The notes below the pieces were generated by a model, which saw nothing but the letters and a program-made list of their open reading frames with translations, had not been told where the DNA came from and ran no database searches. This document shows positions 22,340 through 33,108 of a stretch of DNA of 64,000 nt, piece after piece. The position numbers and the translations under genes were made by a program. Positions within the stretch are counted from its first letter, which is position 1; every line of letters begins with the position of its first letter. The stretch comes from Sodiomyces alkalinus F11 (taxonomy: Eukaryota > Ascomycota > Sordariomycetes > Glomerellales > Plectosphaerellaceae), in contig NW_021167084.1 in the NCBI RefSeq assembly GCF_003711515.1, forward strand, positions 1,248,399 through 1,312,398. The letters are read 5' to 3'.

Positions 22340-23862
22340 TTAGGCAATGACACCGGTGCCGGCCCGAGACTTGACGAGGTCGCAGACGCACGAGGCAGGG
22401 TCGGTACTAAGATGAACGGGTTCCCTTGTCAGCAATGCGTCCTTGATCTTTGCCCCCTTTGATAATTGATTGCAGAAGGCCAGAAGGTTTAGGGTTGACT
22501 CACGTGTAGCCATAAGGGGGAGAGAAGTTGCTGGTCTGCGTGATGGCAGTGTCGCTGTTCTGGAAGATGTTGTTGCGCGAGGTGGCGAAACCGGCCTGGG
22601 CGCTGTCGAGGTTGGTGACGATGGCGCGGCGGGTGTTGACGAAGTGCGACTGCTCGACGAGGGTCTGGGCGCCCATGCGCGAGTTGACGCCGGAGGCCGG
22701 GTTGTTCTCGTAGCAGGAGCTGTAGACGTGGAGGGTGCCGAAGCGCATGGAGGGCAGGCGCGAGTTGACGTTGTAGAAGTGGTTGTGGTGGTAGGTGACG
22801 CGCAGCTTGCCGCGGTCCTGGTCGCCGTTGTTGTCGGAATGGCCGACGAGCGATCCCTTCCACTGTTTGGAGGGAGAGAGTCATCTTGGTTAGCAGGTGT
22901 TGTTGTAAAAAAATAAAAATTAAAAATTAAAAAAATAAACCCCTGCAAAGGACACGGCGCAAAGAGGATTGACTTACGTGGTCGTGCAACTTGGTCCAGG
23001 AGACGGTGACCAGGTCAGAGCCGGCCTTCATGTCAAAGAGACCGTCGTAGCGGTCCTTGTCTCCGACGATACCGTCGTTGGAGAGATCGCAGTGGTCGAC
23101 CCAGACCCGAGTGGCGGTGTCGAGCTCGATGAGGTCACCGCCAGAATCAGGGGTCTTCATGCGGATGTTGCGGATGATGACGTTGTTGTTCCTGCGGATT
23201 CGCAAGCTGGAGTTGCTGAAGCCTTGGTCGGCGTGTAAGTGAGTGTCAGTAAGCGAGGCATGATTCAGTCAAGTTGGACGAGGTGGGGAAGGAAGGCCTG
23301 AATGAAAGAACCACATGCAGACATTGAAAGAATAAAAGGTGAACTCACCGGAGTTGGCACCCACGCCGATGATGCTGGTGTCGGAGAGAATGTCGACATG
23401 ACCGCAACCGTTCAGGATGCCGGAGACGCGGATGACACCGCGGTTGGCCACGGCGGAGCGGAACTGGCTGCAGTTGGTGACGGTGACGCCGTTGCCGCTA
23501 CCACCACCCGTAGTTCCGGCGCCGAATCCGACGAGCTGGTTAATGGCAGCGGTGCCGCAGGTGTTGCCGCCGGTGGGCGGCGGCGGCGGTGGTGGTGGTG
23601 TCGACGGTGGCGGGCTGCCGCCGCTGCCAGGAACACACTGCGAGTACCACTCATTCTGGACCTGGCAGGTGTAACCTGTTACGTTGTCAGACCATTTTGC
23701 TTTCGTCTTGACTTCTCAAGGGAGGGAGGGAGAATCGGGGAACATACCGGAGACGCAAGTATAGGGTCCGCCCCAGCCGGTACCTCCGCACTGGCCCCAG
23801 GCAGCCTGTTGGGCCGTTGCGCCTCCGAGGAGGGCGAGCAAGACAGCGGTCTTGGAGTGCAT
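22340..23862 (-). CDS. Secreted pectate lyase, family PL1, with N-terminal CBM1
   Basis: Five exons (23862-23748, 23675-23349, 23222-22978, 22862-22504, 22406-22340) close in phase to 370 aa. Residues 1-17 form a signal peptide ending ATA. A cellulose-binding CBM1 follows (about 20-55: AAWGQCGGTGWGGPYTC, SGYTC, WYSQC) with its four Cys, then a Ser/Pro linker. The PL1 beta-helix domain has VWVDHCD, DGLFDMKAGSDLVTVSW, LHDHWKGSLVGH, and LRVTYHHNHF through NSRLPSMRFG, containing the RxPxxR catalytic Arg region. The enzyme cleaves de-esterified polygalacturonate by beta-elimination with Ca2+. The CBM1 probably anchors it to cellulose in plant walls. Intron 1 splits the CBM1 after CVS. The last exon is short; reading straight through exon 4 would stop two codons after GGCTAC, so the GTGAGT intron is preferred. 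Confidence 0.92.
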
Positions 23863-26250
23863 TTTGTTTTTGCCTTGATGGTCCCGGACAGTCGGAACGT
23901 AAAAACTTGGGGTACAAATGTGGCCAAGGATGCAAACCCTGTCGATCTTTGCGGGGGGAAAGATCTGGTTGAGGAGAAGGATGAGCCAACTATCAGACTG
24001 ACAACCCGAGGTATTGATCGTCGGCCTCTATATATTCATACTTCGACCCACGGGGCGGCCAACTTTGGGTCCGGGTGCTGTTGTCCTGAACGGGACACGC
24101 ATTGCCTTGGTCCACCATCCCGAAGGGGGGTTTCAACTTTCAAGTCCCACCAATGGAGTTGGCCTCGGCGACATCGCCCTTGTTGGTGTTGGTGCCTTGT
24201 ATTTCTCGCAGTGTTCAGAGCCGTTGTCCTTGTTCCCCGCCAACTGCAATGCAAGCTGGAGACTGAGACGGCACCGTGGTCGTGGGGATGTGCATGTCTT
24301 GGGACGCGGAGCATATACCACGTAGAGGTTGCAAAGAGGTTCCTCCGTTGTCTTTCCGAAACATAAGATGACGGGATGGAGTGCCACCAAGCTTAAATGA
24401 GGCTTGGCAATAACTCACATGGGCCCCGGCATATTGTACCATAAGAGACGGAAACCAGGTCGTCCGTCGCGTGGGCTCGATGCGGGGGATGGACCGCTGG
24501 AGAATTCGCAACCGACCCCAGATCCAGGCGCATAAAAGAAGTGCCAGGGTAACATTGCCGGCCAAGACTTGCGGGATTACTGAGAATGGATTGGATGTTG
24601 TGTTTAGCTCTGGAACGAACACAAATCCTGTTCTACGCAGGCGTGATGGTGTTCATGGCTAAGCTGCATGTGTTGAAGGCTAAGTTGTTTAGCCATCAGA
24701 TGGTTCATCAGAGTCGTGTACAATATTCAAAATGGAATAGACAACAACAACAACAGTACGAATAAAGTACATACCATTATATTAGTCTTCGATGAATGAG
24801 ACAATACGAAACATCTTGTTCTTGTTCTCCTTCGCTTGTCGATTAGGCAATTATAATGATTTGGCGCTTTCGGTTGCCCAGATCTGGACGGACGGAGCGA
24901 CACCTGCCGTAGCCAAGTCAGGACTGAGCAGCTTCTAACCGGAAAAATATAAAAGCAAATAAAAACAAATAAGAATGAAACGAAGTTATTACATAGGTAC
25001 CTATTCTATTAATGGCGGAACACAATGTAAGTACCATGAATCGATCGTGGGGTGCAGGTCGGTCCTCCGCCCCTCGTCCCAGTCCAGTCTCCCGGGCAAT
25101 TCTTCGATACCTTTCACAGTTAGTCGCAGTCTCCGAACTTTTTACCTTTTGGTATATTTTCGTACAAATACGTGGACAACAATGTCCGGGTTTTCTTTTC
25201 CCCTGCCAGTTTGACCTTGGTCGATTCCTCTACTCCGTGATAGGTGGAAAGCCCTATACTCGGCCTTACGAGCCTTCGGGACTTCGTCAGACAATGTGTA
25301 TGCATGAGTCTCAAAAAATCTTGATCCGAGTGGAGGCTGATCCGAGAGAAGCTCGTAAAGTCGAAATCCCGAATGCGCCAGCATTCATCCGGAGATCCAA
25401 GACACATTCCGCCAGTATTCAGACTTTCAGCTCCAGACAGGTAGCCTGGGTAATTATGCCACGGCCAACAATCCGGATCGAAAATGTGCTCGTATAATAT
25501 ATCTTGCTTGGATGGCAATTATTGAACGAAGGGTCGATATTCATGTAGGGAGCGACGGACAAGCGTGATGACGGTAAGTGCTTAGCAATGGATTGGATTT
25601 TCTGTAGAGACATAGAATGTTGTTCTTCCGAGATATTGAGTGCTACCTTATTAGTTCGTTGTACGAAGTACCGGTACACGTATGCCTAGAGCCGTCGCGA
25701 AGCAGTCAGACTACTCTTTATCTTATCAGGCACCGAAACGCCCACTCATTGTTTACTAATCCCGTTAACAACCACGATTGGTCAATGGCGACCTTCGGAA
25801 TCCGAGGGGTTCGGAGAAAATTCAGACCGGTGTCCGAGCCAATTGCATCATCGGCTAGCCAAAGCTCCACACCTCAAACCGTTGAAGATGCAGGCTGCAG
25901 GCTGGAGGCTCGCACATCGGACCTCCTCCACCAACCCACCCGCATCTATTCCATCTTTTCCCTTTTTCACCGTCATTTGCTGCCTGGAAATTATGCTTGT
26001 CGCCTCGCACCAATTCTTCCTCTCTCGGCAACTTGCTGCTTGATCCGTCGTTCACATTGATCTTTCAGGTCCGGGGCTCCGGTTCTCGTGCCCCGCTTTC
26101 TGCCACGCCGCCTTGCTTTGAGCCCAGCTTTGTGCCCAGCTTTGCCCCCAGCCCGCGCTGGAACGTCGGCTGGAACGAATCCGTCGCCGCGTAGAGTGCC
26201 CGGCACACGATGATAGGCCGGCCGGTGAACGGGAGCACAGATAACACACC
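23863..26250. other. Divergent intergenic region, 2.4 kb
   Basis: The region contains the promoters of the pectate lyase (minus) and of the Atm1 gene (plus). Frames of 80-160 codons occur on both strands but none shows a domain, coding composition or credible splice structure. An AGGTACCT-type motif sits near 24995 and a TACGAAGTACCGGTAC motif near 25664. Confidence 0.5.
24028..24035 (-). promoter_or_regulatory. Likely TATA box of the pectate lyase gene
   Basis: The minus strand reads TATATAG about 170 bp upstream of the pectate lyase ATG, in a stretch without other features. Assignment is by sequence and position only. Confidence 0.4.
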
Positions 26251-28462
26251 ATGCCGCGTATGATATGCCTTGCCTGTCGGGCAGGTCTCGCTGCTACCTA
26301 CGCCCCGCGAGTCGGCTCGGCACGACTTCGCCAATACTCCCCCATATCTCCATCCTCGGTGCGCTTCTTTCAGTCGTACCGAAACGACCCGCCGAATAGC
26401 CACCTTGACGAGACGAAGAAACCCGGCCATGGATCTAAGAGACAACCCCATACCCCATCGATGATGGGTTCCCCCAAGAAACCGTCGGCCGACCCTCTCG
26501 CGACGACGGAGAAGACAGCGCAGGAGCAGCGCACAGCTGACTGGGCAATCATGAAAGAGATGTCGAGATACCTATGGCCCAAGGACAACCTCAACACCAA
26601 GCTCCGTGTCGGTCTCGCTGTGTCGTTGCTAGTGGGCGCGAAAGTGCTCAACGTACAGGTGCCGTTCTACTTCAAGAACATCGTCGATGCCATGAACATC
26701 GACGTTTCCGGCACCGGAGCCACCGCTGCCACGATCGCGGGGACCATGGTCCTGGCCTACGGCGCCACCCGTATCGGCGCCACCGTCTTCCAAGAACTCC
26801 GCAATGCCGTCTTCGCCTCCGTCGCGCAAAAGGCCATCCGGAACGTCGCCCGGAACGTCTTCGACCACCTCCTCCGCCTCGACCTCAGCTTCCACCTCTC
26901 CAAGCAGACGGGCGGCCTGACCCGAGCCATCGACCGCGGTACCAAGGGGATCAGCTTCCTCCTGACGAGCATGGTCTTCCACATCTTCCCCACCGCCTTG
27001 GAGATCTCCATGGTCTGCGGCATCCTGACCTGGCAGTACGGCGCCAAGTTCGCCGCCATCACCGCCGTCACCATGGCTGCCTACACGGCCTTCACCATCT
27101 GGACGACCTCCTGGCGGACCAAGTTCAGGCGCCAGGCCAACGCCGCCGACAACAAGGCGTCGACCGTCGCCGTCGACTCGCTGATCAACTACGAGGCCGT
27201 CAAGTACTTCAACAACGAGAAGTTCGAGATCTCCCGCTATGACTCCGCCCTGCTGGCCTACGAGAAGAGCTCCATCAAGGTCGCCACCTCCCTGGCCTTC
27301 CTGAACAGCGGTCAGAGCATCATCTTCTCTTCGGCGCTGACCGCCATGATGTACCTGGCCGCAGACGGAGTCGCCAAGGGCACGTTGACCGTGGGCGATC
27401 TTGTCATGGTCAACCAGCTCGTCTTCCAGCTCTCCGTGCCCCTCAACTTCCTGGGCTCCGTCTACCGGGAGCTGAGACAATCCCTGCTCGACATGGAGAC
27501 GCTCTTCAACCTGCAAAAGGTCAACGTCACCATCAAAGACGACCCCAGCGCCCAACCCCTCGTCCTCTCCAAGGGCGGCGAGATCAAATTCGAAAACGTG
27601 ACCTTCGGCTACCATCCCGACCGGCCCATCCTGCGCAATCTGTGCCTCACCATCCCCGCCGGGAAGAAGGTCGCCGTCGTCGGCCCCAGCGGCTGCGGCA
27701 AGTCCACCCTCCTCCGGCTCCTCTTCCGCTACTACGACGCCCAGTCGGGCCGCATCAGCATCGACGGCCAGGACATCAAGTCCGTGAAGCTCGACTCCCT
27801 CCGCGAGTCCATCGGCGTCGTGCCCCAGGACACGCCGCTCTTCAACGACACCATCGAGCACAACATCCGGTACGGGAACCTGTCGGCGCCCAAGGACCGC
27901 GTCATCGCGGCCGCCCAACGCGCCCACATCCACGAGATCGTCCAGAGCTTCCCCGACGGCTACCAGACCAAGGTGGGCGAGCGGGGCTTGATGATCTCGG
28001 GCGGCGAGAAGCAGCGGCTGGCCGTTAGCAGGCTGCTGCTCAAGGACCCTCCCCTCCTCTTCTTCGACGAGGCGACGAGTGCCCTGGATACCCATACCGA
28101 GCAGGCCCTGATGGCCAACATTAACAGCATTCTCCGGGAGAAGGCAAGGACTAGCGTCTTTGTCGCACATAGGCTGCGGACCATCTTTGACGCGGACCTC
28201 ATTATTGTGCTGAAGGAGGGGGCGGTGGCCGAGATGGGCACGCATCGAGAGCTTATTGATAGGGGAGGCCCCTATGCCGAGCTCTGGAGTGGTAAGTCTT
28301 ACCTGTGCGGCTGATTTCCTTTTTGACCCCTTCATTTGCTGACAAACGTGTGCAGCCCAGGAAACATTGTTTAACCACGAGGGCGAGGAGGTAAAGGAGG
28401 AGATTGAGGAGGAGGAGGAGGAGGCCGAGGAAAGATCCAGAGGCCCCCCCGAAAAGCCATGA
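26251..28462 (+). CDS. atm1: Mitochondrial ABC half-transporter Atm1 (ABCB7 type)
   Basis: Two exons, 26251-28291 and 28356-28462, are joined over a 64-bp intron (GTAAGT...GTGCAG) to 715 aa. The N-terminus is basic and Arg-rich (presequence), then comes a six-helix ABC membrane domain (about 110-400) with the Atm1-typical [14 protein letters not shown] and [13 protein letters not shown]. The ATPase domain has Walker [12 protein letters not shown] (about 475-485), Q-loop VVPQDTPLF, signature [16 protein letters not shown] (about 583), Walker [13 protein letters not shown] and switch His VFVAHRL. Atm1 exports a glutathione-linked sulfur species from the matrix needed for cytosolic Fe-S protein assembly and iron regulation. 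Exon 2 adds an unusually acidic tail (a run of Glu). All key ATPase residues are present, so it should be active. Confidence 0.95.
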
Positions 28463-29991
28463 TATAGCCGCTCGCATGGATTGAGCAAGGCTTATAGTGA
28501 TCAAATGTTCCTGGATACAGGTTTACAGGGGGGGCAATATTTAAGGTACGCACAGATAACTGTCGAGTCCACCATAGAATACCTATTACTTGCATCGATC
28601 GTCGGATCACCATCTGCTTTATAGGCAGTATATGACTATGTGACTTCTGTGAGAGACACTCCATATTCCCCATATGGTCCACTTTCGGGTGTGGTCGTAA
28701 CTCCGTCAGGGGTGTGTTATAACTAATTCAGTAATAATGGTTATTGAGTTTCGACGTAGTTGTCGTAGCCTAGTAGAGTTATAATAGGGACTGGTAAGGC
28801 GACATTTGCAAGTCTTTTGATGTTTCGAAATATCTCCCCATTCGAGACGTCCAGTCTTCATCAGTTGCCAATGGGCTCGCTTTATAGACCAATAGTGGCC
28901 ATCTACTTTCCATGCGAGCTAGGTTCACGACGTTGGCATTGACTCTTGTTGGAGGGCGGCAACCTAGGGATCGCAAGCACACGTTGTCCTTTATGGATCT
29001 CACAGCCCTTGGACAAATGACTTGCCGAGGGGGTGTTAAGCGAGTTTTCCAAAACTTCCCATATCTTCTAGCGAAGAATCAAGATACGTTTGTTTGACAA
29101 CCACTGGGCGTCAAGTTGTTGAGTACAAACTCGGTAGTTAAAAGTCGACATCCGGGACGAGCAAGAAAGCGAAATTTACCAAGAATATATTTGGGGCAGT
29201 GGACGTGTTGTGAAGAAGGAAAATAACGAAAGCCTTGATGCTATCATACCTAGCTCAGTTTGATTTCGTGTTGCGTGGTTTGTCGCTTCATCGCGTAGCA
29301 TGCCAAATAGACACATGCAGTAACTACTAACTGGTGACAACCTTGGCAAGGTTTAGCACCACGTTTTAGAGCTATATCTCTGCAGTTCTAAAGACCTTGA
29401 GCTCAAACGGAACAGCATAGCATCCGTATGTTTTTTTTATTAGCGGACTTGTCATATGAGACGCAAAACCATTTGGCGGCTGTCTTGTGATGTCGTTTCC
29501 AGTGGACTCAACGGAAGCTGACTTATAGCCGCAACATCTATAGTAGAGACTTTTCATATTTCAGAATGTATTGGCGACTCCTGTGACGTCGAGAGCATCT
29601 CAAACATGGCGGTTGCCGACGTAATAGTTCCGTCTGTAGTGATAATATCATAACCCAGACAGTCAGAGTCTGACTGTCTACTCCCAGAGAAATTATTATA
29701 GGCCATGGTCCTGAAGATAAATGAGACAACCCCGCCTAGCATCCTCGAAAACAGAGATATTCCGCCGTTAAAGTAAAAAGACATACGCCGGGAGAAGGCA
29801 GAGAGCGAACAATGAAGATATCCCATCATATCCGCAAAGCCCTCTGCCGATTTATAACCCCATTCCTTCTTTGACAAGGAACCCATTTTCTCTCCTTCTA
29901 GTCCCAACCACGTCCCCTGACAGCAAGAGAATTCATGGTACCTTCATGTTTGTATCTGCTCCTTGAAAAGCACAGCAAAATAGCAGCTGAC
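28463..29991. other. Convergent intergenic region, 1.5 kb
   Basis: This is the shared 3' side of the Atm1 gene and the CTR-type gene. Composition is lower in G+C than neighbouring genes. One weak minus-strand frame is listed separately. Confidence 0.45.
29554..29886 (-). CDS. Doubtful small hypothetical protein, 110 aa
   Basis: An ATG frame beginning MGSLSKKEWGYKSAEGF contains a moderately hydrophobic middle (FNGGISLFSRMLGGVVSFIF) and no known motif. It lies just downstream of the CTR-type gene on the same strand. Codon use is not G/C-ending as in the sure genes, so it could be chance or a decaying gene fragment. Confidence 0.2.
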   Translation of the reverse strand: MGSLSKKEWGYKSAEGFADMMGYLHCSLSAFSRRMSFYFNGGISLFSRMLGGVVSFIFRTMAYNNFSGSRQSDSDCLGYDIITTDGTITSATAMFEMLSTSQESPIHSEI

Positions 29992-30759
29992 CTATCGCCG
30001 ACGACTGTAGGACTGGAAATGAGCTGGCGGAGGGTTACTTTCGTCAATATCATCCCTGCCTATCATGAGATTCCCGAAGAAAAGACCAACGAGTGCCGAA
30101 ACGAAGTAAGCGATATTCAATGACAATATCGAAATGAAACTGTTTCAGTTGATTAGCCAGGACTGCAGTCTATAAGCAAATCGAGAGAGTCAAAGGAGTT
30201 TGGTGGAAGCGAGGCAAGGGAGAACCAGAACCAAGACTCACACCAGGTACCCCACAAAGGCAATGAGAACCTCATACATAGCACGGCGAGCGCGCAGGAT
30301 GGAAATCCGCGCAGCCTCGTCGACGTGGCTCAGCGGTGCAGTGCCAAAGGGCTTCAAGGCCCAAGGCAGCGTCCTAACACTGTGCCTCTGTTTCGCAGTT
30401 GGATCATCAGTTCCGCGGAACTCGACATCATCATCATCATCATCATCCTCATCACGACCAGATTCACCACCACCACCACCACCACCATCATCATCACCAC
30501 CATCATCGCCCTCTCGGGGGACGGGGCCTACTCTCAGAGTCGCCCGCAGCGCAGCGACCGACCACACGGTCCTCTCCAGCGCGGGCCGGAAGGCGAGGAG
30601 GAGGCGCAGGAAGAGGGCCAGCAGGGCGACGGAGACGCAGTTGACCCAGAAGGCGTACTCGGGGTCGTGGGGGAAGAAGAGGGCGATGGGGGTGCTGTGG
30701 AACATGGCCGCGAGGGTGATCGGCTTGAGGTTGCGCGTGATGAGGTGGTGGTACGCCAT
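29992..30759 (-). CDS. Divergent CTR-family (copper transporter-like) protein
   Basis: Two exons, 30759-30242 and 30139-29992, are joined over a 102-bp intron (donor GTGAGT, acceptor AACAG) to 221 aa. Three helices fit the Ctr fold: TM1 (about 35-57, YAFWVNCVSVALLALFLRLL), a long loop, TM2 (about 160-180) and TM3 (about 183-205). TM3 carries the Ctr packing motif GxxxG (G191, G195). At the position of the TM2 copper motif MxxxM the residues are F174 and L178, and the N-terminus has no Met-rich or His-rich metal-binding repeats (two Met in the first 30). The loop holds runs of Gly and Asp encoded by GGT and GAT repeats. Family membership is fairly clear; copper transport is doubtful without MxxxM, and a regulatory or partner subunit is possible. 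Confidence 0.75.
30422..30510 (-). repeat. GGT/GAT trinucleotide runs in the CTR loop
   Basis: About seven GGT and seven GAT codons occur in coding-strand runs, giving Gly and Asp tracts in the loop between TM1 and TM2. The plus strand reads as CAC/CAT, which produces a spurious poly-His frame. Confidence 0.85.
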
Positions 30760-32790
30760 GTTACGCAGCCCAGCTCTGGATTGGCGATGGTGGATGGTTT
30801 ACGCAAGGGCTCAACTTGCTTGCTCGTTTGAAAAGGATTTCCAAGGATAGAGTGCGATCGAGAGAGTGAGCGTATCTGTGAGATTTGAATGTGAAATCGC
30901 GGAGGGCTGAGAAACGTTCGGCTTCCGAGCTACTGGGTTTGTGCTAATCCCACGGAGGTCTCGCGACCTGTTGTGCGACGGGGAACGGAATCAGGCAGTG
31001 TGTGATGGGCGGACGAGGCTCGACTCGAAGAGATTTGAGCCGAGCAACAGTATCTGGGCGTACGTCAAGCATGTCGTCCCTTTGATGATAAAGGGGACAC
31101 AGTGTCACGCTGCCTCACGCTGCCTCACGGGTAAACGAGTACGGCTAGGGTCGTGGATGGATCCAAGTTCCAAGTTCCTATGATATCTAGGACGCGAGAC
31201 GCACCGTCACGCACGGCAGCTTTGGTGGGAGAACCCGATAGCTCGGCTGCCGCATCGACACGCATCTTCGCATGTGGTGGCGGCGTGAGAGTCGAGCCCA
31301 AGCGGCCACACAATTGCAGATAGAGTTACACTTGACGAGCTGACGACCCGCTTACGAAGTACGGCTGAACACACGTGCATGCAAGACGAAGTACTGGGTC
31401 GAAGAGGCCCTTGGCCCTAGCACGAGGTACAGGCACTATCGTCGTTCCCGATATCCGGTCCGTAAGTCCCCACATTTCGGAGGCTCACGGATCGGCGAGA
31501 CGTCGACATCTGACATTGGCCTCCGAATCAAGGTACGTCGGACCAAACATGAAGATACCCGAGACGAGACTTACATGTATCATGTTGGGCCGGCGGCACG
31601 GCGCCGCAATGGCGCGGTTATAAAACCATCCTTCAACGTCTCGCAGATGGGATGCCTCATCTGCCAGGCGAAAGACGTCAATCGAGCTTCCAACTTCAGG
31701 AGGAGTCAGGGATATATTCACAATACGCTGATGAATTGGTCACATCATGTTTGTATTGGCAAAGCAAGTCACATGCTTGCTTGGTTTTGCCTCGGCCCAC
31801 CCGTGATACGCCGTATCCGATGCTGGACAGCGATACCACTCCGTACATGCCTATGTAACAGCATAAGAATGCCGACGTCCGGCCCATCTTCCAGGGTTTG
31901 CTCGTGGCATGGTTGGCCAGGACTCCTTTTCTTCCTTCCTGTCCGTCCCAACCCCCTCGCACAGGCGGCGAGGCGTCCAGGAACGGCAGCGAGGGATCCC
32001 CTACTAGCCAGCACAGATTACAAAAACAAATATTCTCAAAATGAAAATGCAAGGGAAGGCTGGTGCAGCGAGCCATGTATCCCGATTCACTCCCGGGTAC
32101 ATCGGGTCCATGGCATCACCTAGCCCAGCCCCCAGGGAAGTAAGTGGGAAGAAGAAAAAAGCAACATGGGATCCCTCAGCCGTCCTGTGGTCATTTGGAC
32201 TTTCTGCCGTAGCTTCCTCGCCTGGGGTTGACAACATGATGAAAGCCCACATGCATGTACAGAATGGAATGAAGGAAAAATAAAAAGAATGAGACGACAA
32301 GTCTGTTGAGGGCTGGGCGAATGACTGACGTGATGATCGTGCGGGTGGGTGTCTCGTCTCATGACTACATTTGCCATGCCAGCAAAAGTTGCTTAAGCGA
32401 AAAAAGTCGGTCGGTTTTGATAGTCATCGGCGTCGTTGCAGTTAATTTTTTTTTTCCTGTCCTTTTGCTGTTTCTTGTTGCGCACTTTCCGAGGCCAAGG
32501 CCGGTGCGGTCTTCTATCCGTGACGTATGCCCAAAAATAATAGGAAAATAAAAAAAAGTAAATCGCTAGCTTGAATCAAGCGCGTGCGAGGGATATATGC
32601 CCAGATGAAATGGTAAAAGACGGAGAAAGAGAGAGAAGAAAAAAAAGAGAAAAATGGCAAGCTCCCAAGCTAAGAGGAGAATGCAAAACCGGGAGAAGAA
32701 CGGCGCTTCATGGCCCAGGATGCGTCCCGTCGGCCCCAACCACCGACGAAGGAGCAGAGAAAGAAAAAAAGGGCGCGAAAGGTGAGGCAA
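30760..32790. other. Intergenic, 2.0 kb, no gene seen
   Basis: This is the promoter side of the CTR-type gene and the 3' side of the 105-aa gene. Several chance frames overlap on both strands without domains. TACGAAGTAC motifs lie near 31355 and 31388. A-rich tracts occur at 32550-32660. Confidence 0.45.
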
Positions 32791-33108
32791 TCACCTCCGC
32801 GGCATGGCCAAGCTGGATAGACGACGGCTCAACCGCTTCTCCTTCGCAGCGGCGGCGGCATAGGCGGCGGCCTCGGGCTCGGACTGATGAAGGGCGTCGA
32901 CGCGGGCGGAAGGAGGATCGGAGGAAGTGGAGGAGGAGCCGGTGCTGTTGGGGGTCTGGTAGACGTACTCGCCGTCGACGTAGACGGCGTTGGAGATGAA
33001 GGTGGAGCGGCGGTGGCGGCGGCGGGTGTAACGCTGCTCGAGGCGGAAGAGCTCGATCTTCTGCTGGATCGAAGCCTGGAGGCGGTCGAAGAAGCCACCG
33101 GGTGCCAT
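32791..33108 (-). CDS. Small protein of 105 aa, function unknown
   Basis: Single exon starting MAPGGFFDRLQASIQQKIEL, a helix with alternating hydrophobic and Gln/Lys residues. A very basic stretch (RYTRRRHRRS) follows, then FISNAVYVDGEYVYQTPNST, a Ser-rich linker and an Ala/Arg-rich C-terminus. No signal or membrane helix. The codons are G/C-ending as in sure genes and there is a long pyrimidine-rich leader upstream, which supports a real gene. I do not recognise a family; the YVDGEYVYQTP segment looks like a conserved motif. Confidence 0.6.
   Translation of the reverse strand: MAPGGFFDRLQASIQQKIELFRLEQRYTRRRHRRSTFISNAVYVDGEYVYQTPNSTGSSSTSSDPPSARVDALHQSEPEAAAYAAAAAKEKRLSRRLSSLAMPRR

Noticed and set aside
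23302..24366. 354-codon open frame on the plus strand
   Set aside because: It runs antisense through pectate lyase exons and introns and into the promoter; no domain.
26629..28488. 619-codon open frame on the minus strand
   Set aside because: It is antisense to the Atm1 gene; the long opening comes from G/C-ending codons of the real gene and its translation is low-complexity Asp/Gly/Val.
30399..30644. Poly-His protein on the plus strand
   Set aside because: Reverse reading of the GGT/GAT codon runs in the CTR-type gene.
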